Source: Alkalimonas amylolytica (lineage in GTDB: Bacteria > Pseudomonadota > Gammaproteobacteria > Enterobacterales > Alteromonadaceae). From it: a stretch of DNA of 64,000 bases. Within the stretch, counting starts at the first letter, position 1. Every line of letters begins with the position of its first letter. This document shows positions 31,445 through 40,280 of this stretch, piece after piece. Both the position numbers and the translations under genes were made by a program. The notes under the pieces are model-generated. The model was given only the letters and a program-made list of their open reading frames with translations. It was not told the origin of the DNA and searched no databases. The stretch spans positions 1-64,000 of the forward strand of contig NZ_FNRM01000008.1 of the NCBI RefSeq assembly GCF_900107845.1, given 5' to 3'.

Positions 31445-31720
31445 CTATTTTAATTGCAATGTGGCTTTGTGTTCCGCCAGCAGATCTTCTGGTGGTGGAG
31501 GTAATTGCAGGTAGTAACCTTTATCACTGAGCTCTGCCTTCACTTTACTCAGATCAGCCAACGCCAAAGAAGTTCGCTTTTCAAGGTTAATCAATGTCAC
31601 CAACTGGGGTTTGCCGAAACTGACCAGTAAGGCATCAGGCACTTTGGAGAAATCATCCCGACGCTCAATATAAAGGTAAGTCTGGTCTTTTTTCAGGCTT
31701 TTGTAGACAACACACAACAT
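31445..31720 (-). CDS. ycgL: YcgL domain protein
   Basis: A 91-residue protein of the YcgL family, with the N-terminal [16 protein letters not shown] and the [14 protein letters not shown] tail that identify it. Function is unknown. It diverges from minC, the same neighbourhood as in E. coli and Shewanella, and is the first gene of the leftward ycgL-transglycosylase-ycgM-ycgN-smc run. Confidence 0.9.
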   Translation of the reverse strand: MLCVVYKSLKKDQTYLYIERRDDFSKVPDALLVSFGKPQLVTLINLEKRTSLALADLSKVKAELSDKGYYLQLPPPPEDLLAEHKATLQLK

Positions 31721-31974
31721 GGCGTAAAATCACTTTATCGAACTTGCCTAACACTGTAGTAAACTATACCATGAAGCCATTGGCTTGTACCGCGCTTCCC
31801 GCCCTGATGCAGAGTTAACAGGATGAAATTCACCCAGCCGGGTGCCCCTTACTCCGACGTCTGTTGCAAAGCTGTTTGAAGCGGCTCAGCCTGATTGGAA
31901 TTAAACAAACCTAGAATAAAACAACACGTGAGTGTGCGCTGCATTTACCCAAGTTAAGATGATCATACCAAACT

Positions 31975-32679
31975 ATGTCCGAATTATTGTCCGAACCATT
32001 CTTTGAGCTGAAAGGCAGCCTGTTTCCGCTGTCGGTCATTCATAGCAGCGACCTGAGTGTCGCAGGCCTGCAGGCCGCTTTGCAACAAAAGCTCGACCAG
32101 GCTCCTGGCTTTTTCCATCAGGCAGCCATGGTGATTCAACTGACCCCGGACCACCAAACGGTTGATTTTAACGCGCTTAAGCAGTTGTTTCAGCAGCTTA
32201 AGCTGGTGTTGGTTGGCGTGGCCGGAGCAAGCACCGAACAAAAACAGCTGGCTCAGGCAGCAGGCCTTGCCGTATTGCGCCTGGGACAGGACAGTAAACC
32301 GCTGGCACCAGCCCCTGGCTCATCGGGTGAAGCTCGGGTCGAGCAGGTACCGATGCATACCAAGGTGGTGGAGCAAAATATCCGCTCTGGCCAACAAATT
32401 TATGCCAAAGGAGCTGATTTGATTGTGCGGGGAGCCGTTGGTGCCGGTGCTGAAGTCATCGCCGATGGCAATATCCATATCTACGGCACCTTGCGTGGTA
32501 AAGCCATTGCCGGCGCCAGTGGTGACAGCACTAAGCGTATCTTTTGCCAAAACCTGCAGGCCGAGTTGGTATCCATCGCCGGCCATTATTGGTTGAGTGA
32601 CAGCCTGCAAGGTGATTTTTGGAATAAAGCAGCCTGCATTCGGATGCAGGACGACAGCATTGCCATTGGCGAGCTGTAA
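31975..32679 (+). CDS. minC: Septum site-determining protein MinC
   Basis: A 234-residue inhibitor of FtsZ polymerisation that keeps division away from the poles. The N-terminal FtsZ-binding domain (about 1-105) is followed by a Pro/Ala linker. The C-terminal beta-helix domain (about 125-234) contains GADLIVRGAVGAGAEVIADG and IHIYGTLRGKAIAGASGD, diagnostic of MinC. E. coli MinC has 231 residues. First gene of minCDE; the 254-bp region to ycgL holds the divergent promoters, and I see no clear hexamers. Confidence 0.96.
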   Translation: MSELLSEPFFELKGSLFPLSVIHSSDLSVAGLQAALQQKLDQAPGFFHQAAMVIQLTPDHQTVDFNALKQLFQQLKLVLVGVAGASTEQKQLAQAAGLAVLRLGQDSKPLAPAPGSSGEARVEQVPMHTKVVEQNIRSGQQIYAKGADLIVRGAVGAGAEVIADGNIHIYGTLRGKAIAGASGDSTKRIFCQNLQAELVSIAGHYWLSDSLQGDFWNKAACIRMQDDSIAIGEL

Positions 32680-32711
32680 CATCAACTGAATTGAAAGAAG
32701 GAATTGAACCC

Positions 32712-33521
32712 ATGGCAAAAATTATCGTGGTGACCTCAGGCAAGGGTGGCGTTGGTAAGACAACGTCCAGTGCGGCTATTGGCACCGGCCTTGCCTTAAG
32801 CGGCCATAAAACCGTCATCGTGGATTTTGATATCGGCTTGCGAAACCTCGATCTGATTATGGGGTGCGAGCGCCGCGTGGTGTACGACTTTGTTAATGTG
32901 ATCAATGGCGAAGCCAATCTAAAACAAACTCTAATCAAAGACAAACGGGTCGAAAACCTGTTTATTTTACCAGCGTCGCAAACCCGTGATAAAGATGCCC
33001 TGACGAAAGAAGGGGTCGAAAAAGTCTTGAATGAACTGGCCAAAGACTTTGAGTTTATAATTTGTGACTCTCCAGCGGGTATTGAAGCCGGTGCCATGAT
33101 GGCTCTCTATTTTGCCGATGAAGCCGTGGTCGTTACCAACCCGGAAGTCTCCTCGGTGCGCGACTCGGATCGCATTCTGGGCATGCTTAGCAGCAAATCA
33201 CGACGGGCAGAGCGAAACGAGGATGCCATCAAAGAACATTTGCTGCTTACCCGCTATAACCCGGAGCGGGTGGCCAAAGGCGAGATGCTCAGCGTAGAAG
33301 ATGTGCAGGAAATTCTGGCTATTCCACTGATTGGTGTCATTCCGGAGTCGCAAGCCGTGCTGAATGCTTCCAACTCTGGCCAACCTGTCACCTTGGATCA
33401 AGAAAGCGATGCTGGCCAGGCTTATCTGGACACTGTGAGCCGCTTGCTTGGCAATCACGTCGATTTCCGCTTTTTAACGGTGGAGAAGAAGGGATTACTC
33501 AAACGGATTTTTGGAGGTTAG
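32712..33521 (+). CDS. minD: Septum site-determining ATPase MinD
   Basis: A 269-residue membrane-associating ATPase that recruits MinC and oscillates with MinE. The deviant Walker [11 protein letters not shown] is at about residues 10-19. [14 protein letters not shown] follows, and the C-terminal amphipathic membrane helix ends [12 protein letters not shown] use the ATG at 32712 (AAGGA about ten bases upstream), which matches the usual length of 270; a frame start at 32691 adds seven residues. 32 bp after minC and 4 bp before minE. Confidence 0.97.
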   Translation: MAKIIVVTSGKGGVGKTTSSAAIGTGLALSGHKTVIVDFDIGLRNLDLIMGCERRVVYDFVNVINGEANLKQTLIKDKRVENLFILPASQTRDKDALTKEGVEKVLNELAKDFEFIICDSPAGIEAGAMMALYFADEAVVVTNPEVSSVRDSDRILGMLSSKSRRAERNEDAIKEHLLLTRYNPERVAKGEMLSVEDVQEILAIPLIGVIPESQAVLNASNSGQPVTLDQESDAGQAYLDTVSRLLGNHVDFRFLTVEKKGLLKRIFGG

Positions 33522-33525
33522 CCGC

Positions 33526-33786
33526 ATGTCATTACTGGATTATTTTCGCTCCACCAAGAAGAAAACTGCCAGTACCGCCAAAGAGCGGTTGCAAATTATT
33601 GTGGCGCACGAGCGCAACCGTCGCTCTGGCCCGGATTACCTGCCCCAGCTGGAACGCGATATTCTGGAAGTGATCCGCAAGTACGTCGATATTCCAGCCG
33701 ATCAGATTTCAGTGTCGTTGGAGCAGCGCTCCGATGAACTCTCGGTGTTGGAGTTGAATGTTAGTTTCCCGGATGAAAAACGATAG
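33526..33786 (+). CDS. minE: Cell division topological specificity factor MinE
   Basis: An 86-residue partner that stimulates MinD ATPase and restricts MinC to the poles. The start MSLLDYF and the segment [14 protein letters not shown] (MinD-interaction helix, about 18-31) are characteristic. The ATG at 33526 follows GGAGG at a good distance and lies 4 bp after minD; the track-style start at a TTG 15 bp upstream is rejected. Normal length (E. coli 88). Confidence 0.96.
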   Translation: MSLLDYFRSTKKKTASTAKERLQIIVAHERNRRSGPDYLPQLERDILEVIRKYVDIPADQISVSLEQRSDELSVLELNVSFPDEKR

Positions 33787-33804
33787 TAAACAAAGAGCTT
33801 GCAT

Positions 33805-33832
33805 AAAAAAGGCCCACTTTTAACGGTGGGCC
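33805..33832 (-). terminator. Terminator between minE and the DUF4397 gene
   Basis: A 7-bp stem GGCCCAC/GTGGGCC, with a T6 run on the minus strand (33805-33810). It terminates the leftward DUF4397 gene and may also act weakly on minE transcripts as a hairpin. Confidence 0.8.
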
Positions 33833-33865
33833 AAGCTGCACATCAGTCAGGATGCAAGCACAGAA

Positions 33866-35251
33866 TCAATCTTCCTGCACAAAGTCGTCCATCAGGATTA
33901 ATCCAAAGTCGGCTGTAAGGCCCTCACCGTCACGCGCAATAGCGGTGTAAATGGTGTTGGCTTCCAGGTCCAGCGTGACCGGGCCAATGGCGGCATCTTT
34001 GCTACCAGTTGCTGTTACAGTTACTACATACGAACCTGCTGCCAGTGAGACATATCCGGTTTCCGCCAGGAATGGTACATTGCTAAAGGCTGGCTCAGCA
34101 TCGCTGATATCATTGGTTGCTGTCACATAGATATCCACATTTGGTGCCAGGAAAGAACCATGGATGATACGTACTTTCGCCTCGGTAGCTACCCGGCGCG
34201 GCATGTCCATCAGCACCAATGGGGAAATCTCGCCTTCACCCAGGGAACCTAGTGCATGCACGCTGTAGAACACACCAGCCGCTAAATCCAAGTCTGCATC
34301 CAACGCTACAATGCTGTTGTCGGCATTGGCGACCACTTTGACATTGTACTCGTCTGGGTCAACATTAACGTAGCCAGTAAAATCCGGGAAGGATAAGTCC
34401 TCAACCAGTCGGATAGTATCATTCACCAAGACATCGACTGCCGGTGCATCGGAAACACCATGGATCACCCGCACCGCTGATTTGCTGTTAGCATCCAGCA
34501 CATCAAAGAAGGTGCCATTGGGAGCTACCGCCAGTAAAGACACCGGTGAATCACCGGCAAAGCGATTGTTGATGGCAGCTACGACCAGATCGGTGCCAGC
34601 GGCTAAATCCAAAGCACCACTATCAAATACCACGGTGTCTTCTCCAGGCAGTGTAATGCGAACCCGGTAATTACCAGCAGGTACATCGACTGCACCGGTA
34701 AATTCTGCAAAATCCAGGGTAGCAAGGGGTGCGGTTAAATCATCATCTGGAGCCGTAACATGAATATCCACTGCCGGGGCGGCAGCAGCAGCATGCACCA
34801 CCTGCAGACGAATGTTGCCGTCTGTAATATCTTCAATATCCGAAGTCACGACCACAGGCATGATGCTGTCTGCTACGACAGACCCTACAGCAAATACTTT
34901 GTAGTTGGTGGCCTCTTCCAAAGCTAAATCAACCGGCCCTATCACAGTGAGTGTATCGTCACCTGGCAACAAAGCGTCTACAGCAACGCTATATGTAGCA
35001 GGTGGAAGCTCTAATCGAGCAGAGCTTTCAGCGTAGTCAAGGCCTGCAACGGCCACATCACCATTGGCAAGAACATTGACGGCGGGCGCATCGGAAACCG
35101 CATGGATCACCCGTAAAGAGGCATCGACAACTGGTGGCGGTGGTGGTGGTGGTGGATTAACCGGCAGTTCAATACGGTCCGAGCTGCTGTTGCATGCTGC
35201 AAGTGAAGTCACGATGGCTGCCGAAACAGCAAGACGCTTTATTCCTTTCAT
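33866..35251 (-). CDS. Four-repeat DUF4397 lipoprotein
   Basis: A 461-residue lipoprotein. The ATG at 35251 gives a signal peptide with lipobox LAAC (Cys19), followed by a Ser-rich stretch and an eight-proline linker. Then come four repeats of about 110 residues, each opening with a pattern like VRVIHAVSDAPAVNVL (about 45, 153, 260 and 361), which identifies DUF4397. Each repeat looks like a beta-sandwich domain related to adhesion or cell-wall proteins. It is probably outer-membrane anchored and surface exposed. Substrate or partner unknown. A frame start 21 codons upstream is rejected because it spoils the signal peptide. Confidence 0.85.
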   Translation of the reverse strand: MKGIKRLAVSAAIVTSLAACNSSSDRIELPVNPPPPPPPPVVDASLRVIHAVSDAPAVNVLANGDVAVAGLDYAESSARLELPPATYSVAVDALLPGDDTLTVIGPVDLALEEATNYKVFAVGSVVADSIMPVVVTSDIEDITDGNIRLQVVHAAAAAPAVDIHVTAPDDDLTAPLATLDFAEFTGAVDVPAGNYRVRITLPGEDTVVFDSGALDLAAGTDLVVAAINNRFAGDSPVSLLAVAPNGTFFDVLDANSKSAVRVIHGVSDAPAVDVLVNDTIRLVEDLSFPDFTGYVNVDPDEYNVKVVANADNSIVALDADLDLAAGVFYSVHALGSLGEGEISPLVLMDMPRRVATEAKVRIIHGSFLAPNVDIYVTATNDISDAEPAFSNVPFLAETGYVSLAAGSYVVTVTATGSKDAAIGPVTLDLEANTIYTAIARDGEGLTADFGLILMDDFVQED

Positions 35252-35350
35252 GTGAATACCCTTATTGATTGGAGGTTGCTCAAACTTTACGCCACCATTC
35301 AAAAGGACGATCACATGAAAATTATTTGAAAAAATAATCCGTTATAATGC

Positions 35351-35378
35351 AAAAAAAAGGCTGATCCAACCCAGCCTT
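35351..35378 (-). terminator. Terminator after rnd
   Basis: A 7-bp stem AAGGCTG/CAGCCTT with an 8-base loop, followed on the minus strand by a run of T (35351-35356). It lies 19 bp past the rnd stop codon. Confidence 0.85.
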
Positions 35379-35396
35379 CCTACGTAAGAAAAAGGT

Positions 35397-36536
35397 TTAA
35401 CTGTTATTCAGATGCTCAGGCCAGGGCAGCAGGGGCTGCAACAAGGGTTTACGCCAGCCGCGCAAAAGCTCAGGCACAGGCAACTCCTGACGCTCTGCAT
35501 CCGACACCCGCCAGCACCAGTTCAAATACTCGGTTTGTTGTCGCTTAGTGGCGAGTAACTCAGCAGGTAATTGATGCTGGCTGGCTGCTTGCTGCACACG
35601 TTCACGAATTTGCGCAGTCACTTCACGATAACCGGCAAACTGCTCCCGATGGTAAGCTGGCTGTGGCCAAGCGGCCGGATCACTTTCCAGCGCTTGTTCC
35701 ACCAAACGCAATACCACTTGACCATGACGCTTGAGCTCACGCTCCGGCAATCCTGGAATGGCCTGCAAGGCAGCAAAGCTTGCTGGGGCTTTGCGGGCAA
35801 TATCAAACAGCTGCGCATCTTTAAAAACCAGGCCCAAAGCCAGATCTTTGCTCCTTGCGTAATCCAACCGCCACACCACCAATTGCTGCAGCACAGCCAA
35901 CGCGCGGGGTGGTAACTGCCAACTGTTTTTGATGTCTATAAAACGAAGCTGATCAGGCCACTGCATGCTGCGTCTTAGCTGCAATTGCTCAGCCTCTTGC
36001 TGCAACAATTGGTGCTGTTCGGCAGTCAGCTGCTGCTGCAGTTGTTGGTAGACTGGTAATAAATACAGCACATCATTGGCGGCATAACTCAGCTGCGCAT
36101 CGCGAAGCGGCCGTGCCAGCCAGTTGGTTCTTGACTCGCCTTTATCCAGTTTGGTGCCGGTGACCTGCTCCACCAAAGCTGCAAAACCAACACTGCTGCC
36201 CTGACCTAACAGTAACGCAGCCATCTGAGTATCAATTAAGGGCATAATGCTATCAATACCGATGGTCTGAAAGGCGTCTAAATCTTCCATGCAGGCATGC
36301 ATCACCTTGGTAACATCGGCATTGACCAGCAGGTTTTTTAATGGCAACCAATCGGTAATAGCTAACGGGTCCACCAGCACCAGCTCATCCCCATCGTACA
36401 ATTGGATTAAGCCCAGCTTTGGCTGCAAAGTGCTTTGACGGATAAACTCGGTGTCGAGTAACAGTAAAGGTTTGCTTGCAGCCTGCAGGCAAAATTGCCG
36501 CAGGCTGTCATTATCTTGCAGTAATGGCTTTAACAG
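35397..36536 (-). CDS. rnd: Ribonuclease D
   Basis: About 379 residues of a DEDD 3'-5' exoribonuclease that trims tRNA precursors. The Exo I motif LLDTEFIRQ lies near residue 28 of the frame, the Exo II region ACMEDLDAFQ further on, and the Exo III motif SYAANDVLYLLPVYQQL follows, then the HRDC domain (about 210-300). The catalytic DTE lies upstream of the first TTG, and no ATG, GTG or TTG occurs between it and the fadD stop. I therefore place the start at a CTG (36536), two codons after that stop, which has GGGAG upstream. It is coupled to fadD in the same frame. E. coli Rnd has 375 residues and starts with UUG. The start is uncertain. Confidence 0.85.
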   Translation of the reverse strand: MLKPLLQDNDSLRQFCLQAASKPLLLLDTEFIRQSTLQPKLGLIQLYDGDELVLVDPLAITDWLPLKNLLVNADVTKVMHACMEDLDAFQTIGIDSIMPLIDTQMAALLLGQGSSVGFAALVEQVTGTKLDKGESRTNWLARPLRDAQLSYAANDVLYLLPVYQQLQQQLTAEQHQLLQQEAEQLQLRRSMQWPDQLRFIDIKNSWQLPPRALAVLQQLVVWRLDYARSKDLALGLVFKDAQLFDIARKAPASFAALQAIPGLPERELKRHGQVVLRLVEQALESDPAAWPQPAYHREQFAGYREVTAQIRERVQQAASQHQLPAELLATKRQQTEYLNWCWRVSDAERQELPVPELLRGWRKPLLQPLLPWPEHLNNS

Positions 36537-36539
36537 AAC

Positions 36540-38198
36540 TTAAGACTCCCGCAGTTCACGGCGTAAAATTTTACCGACATTGGTTTTGGGCAACTCGTCT
36601 CGAAACTCAACGTGTTTAGGTACCTTGTAACCAGTCAGGTTCTGTTTGCAATGTGCTATAAGCTCCTCAGCGGTAAGTGATGGATCTTTCTTCACTACGA
36701 AGAGTTTCACCACTTCACCAGCCGCATCATTGGGTACACCAACCGCTGCCACTTCCAGCACTTTGTCGTTCATGGCGGCCACTTCTTCAATCTCGTTCGG
36801 GAATACATTAAAACCAGACACCAGTATCATGTCTTTTTTACGATCCACGATGTAGAAGAAGCCTTCCTCATCCATACGGGCAACATCCCCTGTATACAAC
36901 CAGCCATCCTTGATGGTTTTGTCGGTTTCATCCGGACGGTTGTAGTAGCCTTTCATCACTTGCGGTCCTTGTACGATCATCTCGCCAGGCTCACCAGTAG
37001 CGACATCCTTACCTTCTTCATCCACGATACGGATTAAGGTTGATGGTGCAGGCAAACCAATACTACCGGTAAAGCCATCCACATCGTAGGGGGTAAGGGT
37101 AACTAAAGGACAACATTCAGTTAAGCCATACCCTTCCAGCAAACGGGTTTTGGTTAATTTTTGCCAACGCTCAGCCACTGGACGCTGCACAGCCATACCC
37201 CCACCCAGTGATATCTTTAGCTGACTGAAGTCGATGTCGGTGAAACCAGGCGTATTCATCAAGCCATTAAACAGGGTGTTAACCCCAGTTAAAGCAGTGA
37301 ATGGGAAAGCTTTAAGCTCTTTGATAAAGGTAGGCATATCACGCGGATTGGTGATCAGCAAGTTGGTGCCACCGTACTTCATAAAGACCAGGAAATTGGC
37401 GGTTAGTGCGAAGATATGGTACAGCGGCAAAGCGGTTACCACCCGCTCCTTACCTTCTTCAAGAATAGGATCCAAACAAGCGGAAGCCTGCTCCAGATTG
37501 GCCACCATATTACGGTGCGTCAACATAGCGCCTTTGGACACCCCAGTAGTACCACCGGTGTATTGCAAAAAGGCTAAATCGCTGCCATCAACATCTGGCA
37601 ATTGGTATTTCAGGTGCTGGCCTTTTTCCAACACCTCTTTAAAAGAGATGACTTTGCTGAGCTGGTAGGCTGGCACCAACTTTTTGATGTGCTTTACCAC
37701 CAGATTCACAATAGTGCCTTTGACCATTCCCAGCATATCACCCATCTTGGTCAGGATGACGTGTTCAAGCTTTACTTTCTTTTGCACTGCAGCCAGGGTA
37801 TGGGCAAAGTTTTCGACGATAACAATAGCTTTGGCTTTGGAATCGTTTAACTGATGCTCCAGCTCACGTGGCGTGTACAACGGATTCACATTGACCACGG
37901 TGCAACCTGCACGCAACACACCGGTAATAGCAACCGGGTTCTGCAGTAGGTTTGGCATCATGATGGCAACGGCATCACCTTTACCAAGTCCCAGCTCTTT
38001 TTGCAAATAGGCCGCAAATGCTTTGCTCAGCTTATCGAGTTCGCGGTAACTGATGCTTTTACCCATGTTGACGAAAGCAGTGTGATCCGGAAACTTATTG
38101 ATACTCTGCTCAATGATATCCAACAAGGAATGATAATGATCGGCATTGATCTCAGCAGGTACGCCGGCTGGGTAACGTTTTAACCAAACTTGCTCCAC
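36540..38198 (-). CDS. fadD: Long-chain fatty acid-CoA ligase
   Basis: A 552-residue AMP-forming acyl-CoA synthetase that activates fatty acids as they enter the cytoplasm. The AMP-binding motif [18 protein letters not shown] is at about 207-224. A second motif [20 protein letters not shown] lies near 433-452, and the C-terminal lysine is in [15 protein letters not shown]. The GTG start has a good GGAGAGG upstream. E. coli FadD has 561 residues. A TTGACA/TAAAAC promoter pair is plausible upstream on the minus strand, and a FadR-like palindrome lies further up at 38322-38338. Confidence 0.95.
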   Translation of the reverse strand: MEQVWLKRYPAGVPAEINADHYHSLLDIIEQSINKFPDHTAFVNMGKSISYRELDKLSKAFAAYLQKELGLGKGDAVAIMMPNLLQNPVAITGVLRAGCTVVNVNPLYTPRELEHQLNDSKAKAIVIVENFAHTLAAVQKKVKLEHVILTKMGDMLGMVKGTIVNLVVKHIKKLVPAYQLSKVISFKEVLEKGQHLKYQLPDVDGSDLAFLQYTGGTTGVSKGAMLTHRNMVANLEQASACLDPILEEGKERVVTALPLYHIFALTANFLVFMKYGGTNLLITNPRDMPTFIKELKAFPFTALTGVNTLFNGLMNTPGFTDIDFSQLKISLGGGMAVQRPVAERWQKLTKTRLLEGYGLTECCPLVTLTPYDVDGFTGSIGLPAPSTLIRIVDEEGKDVATGEPGEMIVQGPQVMKGYYNRPDETDKTIKDGWLYTGDVARMDEEGFFYIVDRKKDMILVSGFNVFPNEIEEVAAMNDKVLEVAAVGVPNDAAGEVVKLFVVKKDPSLTAEELIAHCKQNLTGYKVPKHVEFRDELPKTNVGKILRRELRES

Positions 38199-38321
38199 CG
38201 TCCTCTCCTTAAAAATTCTTGTCTTAATTGTGTTTTATTCTGTTTTATTATGGCTTGGCCCGACTGTCAATGCAGCAGCACCAGTTCAGAGTTTTTACTC
38301 TAGCCAATTATCTTCCCACAA

Positions 38322-38338
38322 AAGTGGTCAGGCCACAA
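38322..38338. promoter_or_regulatory. FadR-like palindrome upstream of fadD
   Basis: AAGTGGTCAGGCCACAA matches the core of the E. coli FadR consensus (TGGTCNGACCA) with one mismatch. It lies 124 bp upstream of the fadD start, within the hydrolase-fadD gap. The distance and the short palindrome make this tentative. Confidence 0.3.
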
Positions 38339-38359
38339 TCGGCTTGCTGTCATCTCACT

Positions 38360-39205
38360 TCAGGATGCGGCAGATAAAAATTGCTGAATACTGACGGCTA
38401 CCTGCTTAGCTTCGGTCATGTGACAATGATGTCCACCAATGACCCTTTGGTGTCGTAATCGATGATAATACGGCTGCCAGGAAATACCTTGCTCTTTAAA
38501 CATACCATCTTGTGCCAGAACTGCCAGTACCGGACACTCAACCGCAGCAATCAAGGCTTTGGCTTGCGCCGGACTTAACCGATAGACAGATTGCTGCCGT
38601 AAACGCATATCTGCCCGCCAACGAAAACCATCGGCTTGCTGCACGGTGCCACGCTCGGCCAGCAACATGGCTTCGGTCAGGGTAAAATCACTTTGTTTTA
38701 AGCGGGCTTCGGCAGCAGCTTTCAGGCTCGGGTAACAAGGGACTCGGCTGGGTTGTGGCTTTAATCGTGATTCAATGCCCAGACGCAGTTGCCCAGCAGC
38801 CGTTGCTTCATCCGCCACCACAAACCCAAGACTATCTATCAACACCAGCTGCTTTACCAGCTCAGGGAAACTGGCTGCCAAGGCCGTCGCCACCATGCCG
38901 CCCATCGAGTGACCAATAATGGTCAGGTCTTGCCATTGCTGTTGCTGGCATAAGGCAACTAAATCCTGTACCCAATCAAAAAAATAATAAGCCGCATCAG
39001 GACCACGGTGAGATGAATGGCCGTGGCCGGGAAATTCTAATGCCAAAAGTGGAAGCCCTTTGAGCTGCTTTGCTAAAGGCAAAAAGCTGGCCGCATTATC
39101 CAGCCAGCCATGCAAACACAGTATCGGCTGCCCCGGCAGAGTCGCATTGCTGCTAAGTGCGGCTAATTCAAGACCACTGAGTAAGAACTTATGGCTGAAC
39201 TGCAT
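38360..39205 (-). CDS. Alpha/beta hydrolase
   Basis: A 281-residue alpha/beta-hydrolase with the oxyanion segment LHGWLDNAASF (about 31-41), nucleophile elbow GHSMGGMVA (about 96-104), Asp region near LAVLAQDGMF, and the catalytic His in GGHHCHM near 259. No signal peptide, so probably cytoplasmic. Esterase or thioesterase-type activity is likely; the substrate cannot be read. The ATG overlaps the end of the upstream methyltransferase-like gene by 17 bp, so the two are cotranscribed. Confidence 0.87.
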   Translation of the reverse strand: MQFSHKFLLSGLELAALSSNATLPGQPILCLHGWLDNAASFLPLAKQLKGLPLLALEFPGHGHSSHRGPDAAYYFFDWVQDLVALCQQQQWQDLTIIGHSMGGMVATALAASFPELVKQLVLIDSLGFVVADEATAAGQLRLGIESRLKPQPSRVPCYPSLKAAAEARLKQSDFTLTEAMLLAERGTVQQADGFRWRADMRLRQQSVYRLSPAQAKALIAAVECPVLAVLAQDGMFKEQGISWQPYYHRLRHQRVIGGHHCHMTEAKQVAVSIQQFLSAAS

Positions 39206-40079
39206 AAGGACGTGAAGAATAATGCTCTGGTTTGATAAATTTCAGCGTCATGCGGTCACTTTCGCCAATCGCCAAAAATCGCTCACGATCTTCAGAACCC
39301 ATCGCCAATGTGGGGGGTAAACTGTAAACCCCGCGCGGATGATCGCGTGTATCCAGTGGATTGGCATTAATCTCACTGCGATCCAGCAACTGAAAGCCAG
39401 CGAATTCCGCCACCATAATGATGTACGCTTCATCCAGATAGCCTTCGCCGGCAAAACTGGTGATGTCGGATACCCGGCTGGCTCTGTGCTCCACCATACC
39501 CAGAATGCCACCTGGTTTTAATACCCGGAAAAACTCCTGCATGCTCTGCAGTAACAAGCCATGCTGATCCCAAATATGGGCATTGCGAAAACTCAATACT
39601 CTATCGTAGTGGCCTTCTTGCCCCAGATGAAGCAGCTCAGGCGGATCAAACGCCAACTGCTTCACAGCACCAAAATACTCCGGTTGCAGCTCAATCCGCT
39701 CGGACAGTTGACGACTGATTCGCGCCCAAAACCGCTGCCTATCGTCATCTGCATCCAATTGCAGCTGGCGATGATGAGCAATGGTTAACTGCCCCTGATC
39801 TCTTAAATAAGGTGCCAGAATTTCCGTGTACCAACCCCGGGCAGGCCAGATTTCCAATACCTGATGCTGTGGTTCGACGGCAAAAAACAGCAATGTATCC
39901 ACAGGATTGCGGTAGCGATTGCGAGCTTTGTGTCCATCAGAACGCAATGGGTGATCCGCATAAAAACTGAGTTGGTCGGAGAATGAAAGTTCTTGCGTTG
40001 CTGTATCTGCTTGAAGCGGCAATAGCAAACTGGTACAACAAAGCAAACACGCCTGAATTATTTTTGTTGGTAGCGTCAT
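39189..40079 (-). CDS. Exported SAM-methyltransferase-like protein
   Basis: A 296-residue protein with a signal peptide (about residues 1-25, cleaved near LQADTA) and a class I SAM-dependent methyltransferase-like fold. The motif I region is degenerate (VLEIWPARGWYTEILAPYL) and LKPGGILGMVEHRA marks strand 5. Similar predicted exported methyltransferase-like proteins occur widely in proteobacteria, but SAM is not expected in the periplasm, so catalysis is uncertain. I use the ATG at 40079 rather than the one at 40100 because it begins the signal peptide. Coupled to the alpha/beta hydrolase. Confidence 0.78.
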   Translation of the reverse strand: MTLPTKIIQACLLCCTSLLLPLQADTATQELSFSDQLSFYADHPLRSDGHKARNRYRNPVDTLLFFAVEPQHQVLEIWPARGWYTEILAPYLRDQGQLTIAHHRQLQLDADDDRQRFWARISRQLSERIELQPEYFGAVKQLAFDPPELLHLGQEGHYDRVLSFRNAHIWDQHGLLLQSMQEFFRVLKPGGILGMVEHRASRVSDITSFAGEGYLDEAYIIMVAEFAGFQLLDRSEINANPLDTRDHPRGVYSLPPTLAMGSEDRERFLAIGESDRMTLKFIKPEHYSSRPYAVQP

Positions 40080-40280
40080 TGGAACCTCGTTGACTTGCAC
40101 TTGAGTCAGGTGATGATTACAAATTCTTACAAATCATCTGAGTACAGCATGCCACGAAAGTTCCGACTGTCCAGCTTTTATGCAGTTTATCGCTATAAAA
40201 GCAGGATTTAGCCGATGTTTTTGTAGAGTAGTCTGCAATTCGGTACACTTAACCTCGTATTACTCCTGAAAGGAATGTTG

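Noticed and set aside
40101-40274. Pho box upstream of the alkaline phosphatase
   Set aside because: Only one half-site CTGTC is visible; the second repeat at the required spacing is missing.
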